Source of the DNA: Desulfobacteraceae bacterium
GTDB lineage: Bacteria > Desulfobacterota > Desulfobacteria > Desulfobacterales > Desulfobacteraceae
Direction: 5' to 3'
NCBI GenBank assembly: GCA_024225895.1
Contig: JAAEMC010000164.1
Span: 1 to 8,444, forward strand
DNA: 8,444 nucleotides
In this document: in pieces, positions 1-5,051 of the stretch
Numbering within the stretch: the first letter of the stretch is position 1
How the letters are laid out: each line of letters opens with the position of its first letter
Notes under the pieces: generated by a model
The model's input: only the letters and a program-made list of their open reading frames with translations
What the model was told of the DNA's origin: nothing
Databases searched by the model: none
Made by a program: the position numbers and the translations under genes

Positions 1-298
1 CTTTATTATTGTTTTGATAATTCATTATTTTATTTAAACTCCTTGGGCAATTTATCCTAGTTAAACTATTATTGATAGGATTTTATAGATAGTTTAAGCA
101 AAAATCAGACCATCTAGATTTTTATACACTAAATTGAAACATGATGTTAAAGCACAAATAATTCAGCAAAATAAATCCGTTAGATATATCAAACCCGGAT
201 ATTTTAATAATTTCCAGGTTAGTTATATCAGGATCAATCCAAGAGATAAAGTTCAGATAAATAAAATATAATTGGTGGGAAAAGTTAGGGAATGATCT
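1..298. other. AT-rich intergenic region, no gene supported
   Basis: This stretch lies downstream of the minus-strand pseudopilin gene. It is strongly AT-rich, and I find no reading frame with a ribosome binding site or a recognisable product. The only structure seen is a 9-bp inverted repeat (TTAAACTAT at 61-69, ATAGTTTAA at 89-97) directly followed by a small AT hairpin at 100-123. The rest has no visible signal. A gene beyond the left edge cannot be judged. Confidence 0.6.
100..123 (-). terminator. possible weak hairpin terminator after the pseudopilin gene
   Basis: AAAAATCAGA (100-109) can pair with TCTAGATTTTT (113-123), with one bulged A and a three-base loop. The A-run on one side and T-run on the other would give a U-rich 3' flank in either direction, so it could act as a weak bidirectional terminator. 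It is about 175 nt past the pseudopilin stop codon, and its stem is poor in G and C. The call is therefore tentative. Confidence 0.22.
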
Positions 299-883
299 TT
301 AATTTGTATCCTGCCAACTTGCCGTATACCATCTTCGGAGGACAACATGGCCGGTGGTGGTAGGGGTGCCTAAGGCAAAGCAGGTGTTGGCAACATTGGT
401 CAGGTAAACATAGCCCACGGTTCCTGCATTGAGCAGCATACCATCAGACCCAAAAGTCACCATATTATTCCGGTAGCTTATAAAATCGCTTGGAAATTTA
501 CCTCCGCTGGAGGTTGCATTTCTTGTGGTGCTGCCGCAGCCATAATTTATCCCATAGCCATATGCCCCCAAATCCATGGGTGCCTGGACTGCTGAATCAT
601 CTGCCGTGCCAAAAACCGCATCCGGTCCGATATTGATGATTTGATAGCTCCCAGGCGCACCAGGGGTAAATACAATAGAATGCCGGGTATTGGTTTTTAC
701 TGCCAGAAGCCTTGCCTTTTGCATGCTTGAATAAAGATCCCGGGCCGCACCCTTAAGTTTTAAATCCGGAAGCTGATTTAAAAAGGAGGGTACTCCAATG
801 GCCGCTGCAATGCTTATGACAGCCAGGCAAACCATTAATTCAACCAAAGTAAATCCTTGATGATGCCTTTTGCGATGTTTCAT
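299..883 (-). CDS. FimT/GspH-type minor type IV pseudopilin
   Basis: This 194-residue prepilin probably acts as a minor subunit that helps prime or cap type IV pilus assembly in the inner membrane. The N-terminus has a short basic leader (MKHRKRHHQG), then FTLVELM: prepilin peptidase should cut between G10 and F11, and E15 is the mature Glu5. Residues 11-31 form the hydrophobic helix. The segment LKGAARDLYSSMQKARLLAV (42-61) and VTFGSDGML (142-150) are typical of the GspH/FimT domain. C116 and C168 could form a disulfide. A GxD..FGTADD loop (86-96) looks like an acidic metal-binding loop, but that is only inferred. The start is supported by GGTGAGG about 10 nt upstream. It lies on the same strand as pilA and the ABC genes, but is separated from them by the REP-bracketed antitoxin gene. 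Confidence 0.88.
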   Translation of the reverse strand: MKHRKRHHQGFTLVELMVCLAVISIAAAIGVPSFLNQLPDLKLKGAARDLYSSMQKARLLAVKTNTRHSIVFTPGAPGSYQIINIGPDAVFGTADDSAVQAPMDLGAYGYGINYGCGSTTRNATSSGGKFPSDFISYRNNMVTFGSDGMLLNAGTVGYVYLTNVANTCFALGTPTTTGHVVLRRWYTASWQDTN

Positions 884-1020
884 TCTTATTTCGCCTCACC
901 CTAATTAATTTAATTGTTAGATGAAATCTGAAAAGCCTATACTTTAATGGTATCAGGAAAATGCTGAATCAAAAACTCACCTGATTAAAATGACACATTT
1001 ATATCTGAAATTGATGGTGG

Positions 1021-1102
1021 AAAGGGGCGGGATCTATGTGTCCGCCCGTCTGAGGTGTTGCACCATTTTTTACGACGGGCGCACACACAGGTGCGCCCCT
1101 AC
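1021..1102. repeat. REP-like doublet palindrome, copy 1
   Basis: This 82-bp element consists of two REP-like units in opposite orientation. The right unit (about 1076-1102) ends in CCCCTAC, the complement of a GTAG head, and folds on itself (GGGCGCAC/GTGCGCCC). The left unit (1021-1049) is degenerate at its head (AAAG instead of GTAG) and pairs GGGCGG with CCGCCC. The two units also pair with each other, so a cruciform is possible. It matches copy 2 at 77 of 82 positions, in the same orientation, including an identical 53-base stretch (1050-1102). It lies 9 bp past the stop codon of the antitoxin-like gene and may act as an mRNA 3' end stabiliser or terminator there. Confidence 0.85.
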
Positions 1103-1111
1103 AGATTGCTT

Positions 1112-1408
1112 TTATAGTTTGGGGGTCAGGGAACCATTCAGGTATTTGTGAACAATGCTGGAAATAAGCGTTTGGTAGGGGATGCCTTCTTCAATTGCTC
1201 TGATCTGAATCTGGTGGTAATCTTTCTGGGTCAAGCGCAGATTGATGCGTTTGTCCTTTTTCAATGTATTTCTGGCTGCTGTTATGGCTTTTTCTTTTTC
1301 CTGTTCAAAATTTTTTACAGGCTGCCACTCATTTTTCTCAATGGATTCCATTAACTCTTTTTCTTCCGGATCAATCGGTTCAAAAGCTTTTTCGTTTGTT
1401 TTCTTCAT
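1112..1408 (-). CDS. CopG-family (ribbon-helix-helix) antitoxin-like protein, no toxin visible
   Basis: This 98-residue protein resembles the CopG-type antitoxins of type II toxin-antitoxin systems (Pfam CopG_antitoxin, COG3514-like). The N-terminal half is acidic and charged (EEKELMESIEKNEW, 15-28), as expected for a toxin-binding arm. The C-terminal half has the DNA-binding fold: beta strand RINLRL (54-59), helix A about 60-73, turn EEGIPYQ (73-79) and helix B to about 90 (LISSIVHKYLNG). The start is well supported by AAGGGGG, about 5 nt upstream. The expected partner, a RelE- or BrnT-like toxin, is absent: both flanks are short non-coding DNA carrying REP-like elements. It may be an orphan antitoxin, a regulator, or a remnant of a transferred module. 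Family assignment is from recognition of the sequence pattern. Confidence 0.8.
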   Translation of the reverse strand: MKKTNEKAFEPIDPEEKELMESIEKNEWQPVKNFEQEKEKAITAARNTLKKDKRINLRLTQKDYHQIQIRAIEEGIPYQTLISSIVHKYLNGSLTPKL

Positions 1409-1420
1409 TATTCCCCCTTA

Positions 1421-1456
1421 AAACCATATCGTCTTGTAAATTTATGGTTTTGTCAA
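1421..1456 (-). promoter_or_regulatory. candidate autoregulatory operator and -35 box of the antitoxin-like gene
   Basis: A perfect 8-bp inverted repeat, AAACCATA (1421-1428) and TATGGTTT (1443-1450), has a 14-bp spacer. It sits between the SD of the antitoxin-like gene and a perfect -35 hexamer TTGACA (minus strand, 1456-1451). No good -10 hexamer is found at 17 nt (GACGAT matches 3 of 6), so the promoter itself is uncertain. CopG-type proteins commonly bind inverted repeats at their own promoters, which is why an operator role is proposed. Confidence 0.5.
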
Positions 1457-1464
1457 CAAATACC

Positions 1465-1546
1465 GTAGGGGCGGGACCTGTGTGTCCGCCCGCCTGAGGT
1501 GTTGCACCATTTTTTACGACGGGCGCACACACAGGTGCGCCCCTAC
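1465..1546. repeat. REP-like doublet palindrome, copy 2
   Basis: This 82-bp element is bounded by GTAGGGGC on the left and GCCCCTAC on the right, so both units carry the GTAG head facing outward. Left unit 1465-1492, right unit 1520-1546; the right one has a perfect 8-bp stem (GGGCGCAC/GTGCGCCC). The spacer includes GGTGTTGCACC followed by six T, a small stem-loop with a T-run. It lies 37 bp past the stop of the helical-repeat protein gene and upstream of the antitoxin operator. Copies 1 and 2 are direct repeats 444 bp apart that enclose the antitoxin-like gene. Confidence 0.88.
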
Positions 1547-1583
1547 ATTTGGTTCAGGCATAAATTAAAGTTTGGGATGGAGT

Positions 1584-2414
1584 TCAATCAAAAAGAATTT
1601 CACCGGTGGAGGGATTGTAGGTGTATTTTTTTCCATAGGGATTTTCAGGTAATTGGGCAATAATCCCATAAGTTACAAGTTCATCTAAAGGATCCGGGGG
1701 CAGGTAAAAAAGTTGTTTGTATGTATCAACCGCCTGGTTTAGTATTTCAACAGCTTTCAGGGTTTGTATACGGTTTTCAATCTCTTTTTTGGAATTATCA
1801 TCCAGAACTTGGTCATTCAGCATAATGGTTAAAGCATCAATGGAAGTTTGAATCCGCTTTTCCTTAATAGCAAACCGGGTGCCTAAAAGTGCTAATATGA
1901 CAGCTGCTCCTTTGATTTCAGCTGCTTTCAGAAAGGCATTGGAGGCATTTTCAAAATCCTTTAAAAAATAATAATAATCAAACCCTATATAAGTACCGGG
2001 AAAGAAATCATTTGGCCTGTTGTCCCTGGAAATTTTTAGCAGGTCAATGGTTTCTTTAATCTTTTTTCCTTCCCAGGCCAGATGCCCCTGGGCCTGGAGA
2101 TATGCGCTCTGTGAACGGGGATCCAGGGCAAAGACCTGCTGGAAGCCTTTGAGAACCATTTCCCATTGGGTTTTATTTAGCTCAATATTGCTCCCAAGAA
2201 AAGCTCCCATCTGCAGAAGGATATAATCCGCCATCAGCCCTGCGAATTCCCCTGCCATGATTTTTATGGCATCCGGCGGCATGGAGGAGATATCCAGGGA
2301 ATAATTAGCAGAAAGCTGTTTTCGTATCTCCTTGACGTTGAAATTTGAAAACATAAAAATGCTTAAAAAAAAGACCAGACAAAAAATCGTGATATTTTTT
2401 TTGAGCATCGACAT
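1584..2414 (-). CDS. membrane-anchored TPR-like helical-repeat protein linked to pilus ABC transporter
   Basis: A 276-residue protein with one N-terminal hydrophobic segment (about 9-23, no lipobox) and a large extracytoplasmic domain. Residues about 83-168 look like degenerate TPR helix pairs (FQQVFALDPRSQSAYLQAQG at 91-110; the stretch around DFENASNAFLKAAEIKG, 153-169). The C-terminus, PENPYGKKYTYNPSTGEI (256-273), has the DPxG-Y-tG pattern that often closes periplasmic pilus and secretion proteins; this resemblance is an inference. The ATG overlaps the permease stop (TAATG) and has AAGGAAAG upstream; a second ATG two codons later is possible. By position it is the third member of the ABC unit, perhaps the counterpart of M. 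xanthus PilG. The exact function is unknown. Confidence 0.72.
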   Translation of the reverse strand: MSMLKKNITIFCLVFFLSIFMFSNFNVKEIRKQLSANYSLDISSMPPDAIKIMAGEFAGLMADYILLQMGAFLGSNIELNKTQWEMVLKGFQQVFALDPRSQSAYLQAQGHLAWEGKKIKETIDLLKISRDNRPNDFFPGTYIGFDYYYFLKDFENASNAFLKAAEIKGAAVILALLGTRFAIKEKRIQTSIDALTIMLNDQVLDDNSKKEIENRIQTLKAVEILNQAVDTYKQLFYLPPDPLDELVTYGIIAQLPENPYGKKYTYNPSTGEILFD

Positions 2415-3220
2415 TAAAGTTCTTTCCTTTTAAAAAAAAAGATGGAAAGGCAAAGGCAGATACCAATATAGGAAACACCGTATAGTGCTGTATAGATTAT
2501 CATTGAAGGGTTTATCTCAAGACCGTGGGCCACGGCAGTCTTAAAGTTGAAAGCAGAAAGGTTGGGAAATATCCAGGAAGCAAGTTCCATGACCTTTACT
2601 GAAAGGGCATCTGGATCCAGCATTTTTCGTGAGACCACGATATTTTTCACATTTTCCATGTTCTGCCCTACAAAATAGGTCATCAAACACAAAAGGGCTG
2701 CAGTAAACTGGTGGGAGGTTATCATAACCCAAAGAAGGGCCAATGCCATCATGACCAGCAGCGATAATGTCTGAAACAAAACAGCCAGGAAAAAAAAAGA
2801 CCATGTAAAGGGCAGAACCTTGTCAAAGCCCATCATAGCAATAGACAGCCAGACTGATATGGCTGAACAACATCCCAATACAATGCTGGAAATCAAAATT
2901 ACCGTAGAGAGGCCGGCATACTTGCACAAAATATACTGTACTTTAGAGATTGGCCGGGAAAGGATCAGATAAATGGTCTTTTTTTCCATATCATCTGACA
3001 TCATATTAATGGAAAAAAAGAAAATCAGGATCAGGCCTGAAAAAGCGATGGTGGAAAGTCCGAAATCCACGGCAGCTTTGGTGATGTCCCAGGAAAACAT
3101 GCCTGTAAAGATGATATTGGCCCCAAAAAGCACCAGCGCCATTAGCAGAATACCGTACAGTGCTTTGTGGCGAAGGCAGTTTTTAAAGGTAATCCAGGCC
3201 ACCAGATAAATTTTATCCAT
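2414..3220 (-). CDS. ABC-2 type transporter permease (pilus-associated, PilI-like)
   Basis: A 268-residue polytopic membrane protein with about six hydrophobic segments (roughly 20-40, 55-75, 103-128, 138-168, 172-185, 239-263). It carries LILSRPISKVQYILCKYAG (85-103), the cytoplasmic coupling motif (SRPIS...Y...K) typical of ABC-2/NosY-like permeases. It should pair with the ATPase encoded immediately upstream: the ATPase stop and permease start overlap as TAATG, with GAGG 7 nt before the ATG. The 3' end also overlaps the next gene by TAATG, so all three proteins are probably made in step. In M. xanthus an ABC transporter next to pilA is required for pilus formation, but its cargo has not been settled. 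A PilI role here rests on gene context. Confidence 0.82.
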   Translation of the reverse strand: MDKIYLVAWITFKNCLRHKALYGILLMALVLFGANIIFTGMFSWDITKAAVDFGLSTIAFSGLILIFFFSINMMSDDMEKKTIYLILSRPISKVQYILCKYAGLSTVILISSIVLGCCSAISVWLSIAMMGFDKVLPFTWSFFFLAVLFQTLSLLVMMALALLWVMITSHQFTAALLCLMTYFVGQNMENVKNIVVSRKMLDPDALSVKVMELASWIFPNLSAFNFKTAVAHGLEINPSMIIYTALYGVSYIGICLCLSIFFFKRKEL

Positions 3221-3951
3221 TATCTGACCTCATCCTGTTCAATGAGCTCTACGAAAGAAGTTTCTACATCCTGACTTCCTGTTATGATTTCATCCACCGA
3301 TCCCGTATAAAGCAGCCGCCCCTTGTTAAGGATACCAATCCGATCACAGAGTTTTTCAATGTCGCTTAGGATATGGGATGAAAAGAATACTGTTTTCCCT
3401 CGTTCCTTAAGTTCAAGGATTACATCAGTGATCAGCTTTCGCCCCATGGGGTCCAGGCCACTCATGGGTTCATCTAATATATAGATTTCCGGATCATGTA
3501 TCAAAGACATGGCAATACCCAAACGTTGTTTCATCCCTTTTGAATAAGCCTTGATCAGCATATTTCCGGCATGTCCGAGTTTGAGTCTCGCTAAAGTTTT
3601 CTGGGCAGCATCCATGAGAACAGATTCTTTCATCTGGGACGTTTTCCCGGCAAATCGAAGGGTTTCAAGACCAGTGAGATTTTCATAAAAGCAAGGCATT
3701 TCCGGTAGATATCCGATCAAATGCTGAAAATTGTCTCTGCCTATTTTTAGATTCCGGATAAATAATTCACCGGATGATGCCTGGATAAAATTAAGCAGGA
3801 TTTTAATCAGGGTGCTTTTTCCGGCGCCGTTTGGGCCTAAAAAGCCGAAAATTTCGCCTGGTTCAACAGAAAAGGAGATATCGTGAAGTACAGGATAGCT
3901 CCTGAATCCAGCAGAGTAAAAAGTTTTATGTACACGTTTAAATAAAATCAT
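3220..3951 (-). CDS. ABC transporter ATP-binding protein (pilus-associated, PilH-like)
   Basis: A complete 243-residue nucleotide-binding domain that should power the adjacent permease from the cytoplasm. Motifs in order: Walker A GPNGAGKST (39-47); Q-loop region IGYLPE (79-84), with Glu where Gln is classical; signature YSKGMKQR (136-143); Walker B YILDEP (157-162); D-loop SGLDP (164-168); and switch His193 in SSHIL. All catalytic residues expected for ATP hydrolysis are present. The sequence type is that of NosF/CcmA-like subunits of ABC-2 exporters. The start MILFKRVHKTF fits the family N-terminus. Its ATG lies only 3 nt after the T-tract of the pilA terminator, and the nearest SD-like sequence is within the hairpin, so expression is probably low or conditional compared with pilA. 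Confidence 0.9.
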   Translation of the reverse strand: MILFKRVHKTFYSAGFRSYPVLHDISFSVEPGEIFGFLGPNGAGKSTLIKILLNFIQASSGELFIRNLKIGRDNFQHLIGYLPEMPCFYENLTGLETLRFAGKTSQMKESVLMDAAQKTLARLKLGHAGNMLIKAYSKGMKQRLGIAMSLIHDPEIYILDEPMSGLDPMGRKLITDVILELKERGKTVFFSSHILSDIEKLCDRIGILNKGRLLYTGSVDEIITGSQDVETSFVELIEQDEVR

Positions 3952-3954
3952 GAT

Positions 3955-3997
3955 AAAAAAGATATCTTCCCTTTCTCAATTTGGAAAGGGAAGATAT
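3955..3997 (-). terminator. intrinsic terminator of pilA, abutting the ABC ATPase start
   Basis: Perfect 14-bp inverted repeat (3962-3975 and 3984-3997) with an 8-base loop, followed in the minus direction by C and six T (3960-3955). It begins about 30 nt past the pilA stop codon. The final hairpin arm reads GAAAGGGAAGATAT, which contains the only SD-like sequence (AGGGAAG) before the ATPase ATG at 3951, about 14 nt away. Read-through transcripts would therefore sequester the SD in the stem. This suggests strong pilA expression with limited read-through into the ABC genes. Confidence 0.88.
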
Positions 3998-4027
3998 TAA
4001 TACTATTTTGAGTTTTAATTAATTCGA

Positions 4028-4687
4028 TTAGGGTAATCTTGTCCAATTAGCTGTAGGAGCACCACCACCAGCGGTTGCATCGATGTCGTCACCACCGCCA
4101 ATCACTGCAGGAACAATGGCCGCACCTAGACCGGCAACACTGGTCCATCCTGAATTGGAAACTGTACAGATAACGTTTTCTATCTCTTCGTCTATGGCAT
4201 AAGCAGTGTCGCCTTTAAAATGACGTGCGAAAACATGGTAAGTTGATTGATCAAGAGCATTGTTAATATCCCAAGCCCATGCATTCATGTTTGCACCGAG
4301 CGAAATACTAAGGGTAAGACCCCTAGTACCAGCAAAGTCCAAACCTGCAAGCCTAGCACCTGCTACAGGGGCAGCACCACCAATTGCGGCAGTCGCTAGT
4401 CCTGGTACTGTAACTGTATCTGCCACTGCTCCGGGAGCTGCGCCTACAGCAACAGTCAAAAGAGCAGCAGCTACTTCTGTATGTCCATAAAGCCCAAGCT
4501 CTGCATTAAGATTGGCTTCGTCAGCTTTCAGGTTGTGGACAACCGCTTTGGCAGCCGCGTTATAGGATCTCATTCTATAAGAGACAAACTGCGGCACAGC
4601 AATAGCTGCCAAAATACCGATAATCGCGATAACAATCATCAGCTCGATGAGTGTAAAACCTTTGGTGTTGTTAAATTTTCTTAGCAT
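4028..4687 (-). CDS. pilA: major type IV pilin PilA
   Basis: A 219-residue prepilin that forms the type IV pilus fibre. The short leader MLRKFNNTKG is cut before F11; FTLIELMIVIAIIGILAAIA is a canonical pilin helix with E15 as mature Glu5. The first ~60 mature residues align without gaps to Geobacter PilA, including aromatics at mature positions 1, 24, 27, 32 and 57 (position 51 is Asn rather than Phe). Unlike the short Geobacter pilin it continues into a globular domain with Ala/Gly/Val-rich stretches (about 72-115 and 183-212). Only one cysteine is present (C174), so the usual C-terminal disulfide loop is missing. Strong SD (AAAGGAGG, 5 nt from ATG), sigma-54 promoter upstream and intrinsic terminator downstream indicate a highly expressed, separately regulated gene. 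Confidence 0.95.
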   Translation of the reverse strand: MLRKFNNTKGFTLIELMIVIAIIGILAAIAVPQFVSYRMRSYNAAAKAVVHNLKADEANLNAELGLYGHTEVAAALLTVAVGAAPGAVADTVTVPGLATAAIGGAAPVAGARLAGLDFAGTRGLTLSISLGANMNAWAWDINNALDQSTYHVFARHFKGDTAYAIDEEIENVICTVSNSGWTSVAGLGAAIVPAVIGGGDDIDATAGGGAPTANWTRLP

Positions 4688-4772
4688 TACTTCCTCCTTT
4701 ATTTGGGTTTGTGTTTAAATTTTTAGGTCAGTGAAATACGATAAAAAGATCTTTTTCTTGATGTTTGATATA

Positions 4773-4787
4773 GCAAGGGGTGTGCCA
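4773..4787 (-). promoter_or_regulatory. sigma-54 (RpoN) promoter of pilA
   Basis: On the minus strand this reads TGGCACACCCCTTGC, a perfect match to the sigma-54 -24/-12 consensus TGGCAC-N5-TTGC. Transcription should begin near 4761, which leaves a leader of about 75 nt before the pilA ATG. PilA genes of many proteobacteria, including Geobacter and Myxococcus, are driven by sigma-54 with the PilS/PilR two-component system. A PilR-type activator is therefore expected, but it is not encoded in this window. Confidence 0.92.
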
Positions 4788-4930
4788 TTGCTTTTAGATT
4801 AAGGCAAAGTGCTCTGTTTTCAAACCATGGTAAAGAAAAAAGACGATTTTACGATCTTTGTTTAAAGATTAATTTGATACGAATTTTGACAATTGTTGTT
4901 TCTGGGATGACAATTTTTGTAAGAATGACT

Positions 4931-4956
4931 TTTTTTGTACACTTATTTACAAAAAA
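4931..4956. promoter_or_regulatory. AT-rich inverted repeat, possible regulator site
   Basis: TTTTTTGTA (4931-4939) and TACAAAAAA (4948-4956) form a perfect 9-bp inverted repeat with an 8-bp spacer. It lies about 170-195 bp upstream of the predicted pilA start point, a usual distance for a sigma-54 activator site. It also lies between the two candidate rightward promoters. It could be an enhancer, an operator or simply an A/T-tract coincidence. Confidence 0.3.
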
Positions 4957-4971
4957 GAAGATTGGTGGAAA

Positions 4972-5000
4972 TTGACTTTTGTATGGAATCGGTTTAGAAG
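4972..5000 (+). promoter_or_regulatory. candidate sigma-70-type promoter for lipoprotein-coaBC operon
   Basis: TTGACT (4972-4977), a 17-bp spacer, then TAGAAG (4995-5000), giving a leader of about 45 nt. A second candidate farther upstream has a perfect TTGACA (4886-4891), a 17-bp spacer and GACAAT (4909-4914). Either or both may drive the rightward genes; both -10 boxes match consensus at only 4 of 6 positions. Confidence 0.35.
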
Positions 5001-5051
5001 AAACTATTTTAAAGGATTCAATCGTTTCTGAATTATCTGTGAGGAGGAAAA

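Larger units (their letters stand above)
4688..5051. other. divergent intergenic region between pilA and lipoprotein gene
   Basis: This 364-bp, AT-rich region separates oppositely transcribed genes. It holds the pilA SD (4693-4700), the sigma-54 promoter (4773-4787), an AT inverted repeat (4931-4956), and candidate sigma-70-like promoters for the rightward genes (4886-4914 and 4972-5000). The rightward SD GAGGAGG is at 5041-5047. A minus-strand reading frame spanning much of it has no SD and overlaps these signals, so I treat the region as non-coding. Confidence 0.7.

Noticed and set aside
1148..1497. Plus-strand frames over the antitoxin-like gene, considered as a possible toxin
   Set aside because: They are antisense to a gene with a strong SD, run into REP sequence, and encode Phe/Leu-rich peptides with no toxin motif.
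1021..1546. Composite transposon or CRISPR-like array formed by the two repeats
   Set aside because: There is no transposase and no regular repeat-spacer series. The copies are REP-like palindromes in direct orientation, and I could see no clear target-site duplication.
2415..2445. T9/A4 run at the 3' end of the permease gene as a programmed frameshift site
   Set aside because: It lies within the last few codons, just before a normal stop/start overlap, and no alternative frame extends the protein meaningfully.
4260..4490. Plus-strand 76-codon frame antisense to pilA
   Set aside because: It is an antisense shadow of the Ala/Gly-rich pilin segment, giving an Ala/Pro-rich product without any start signal.
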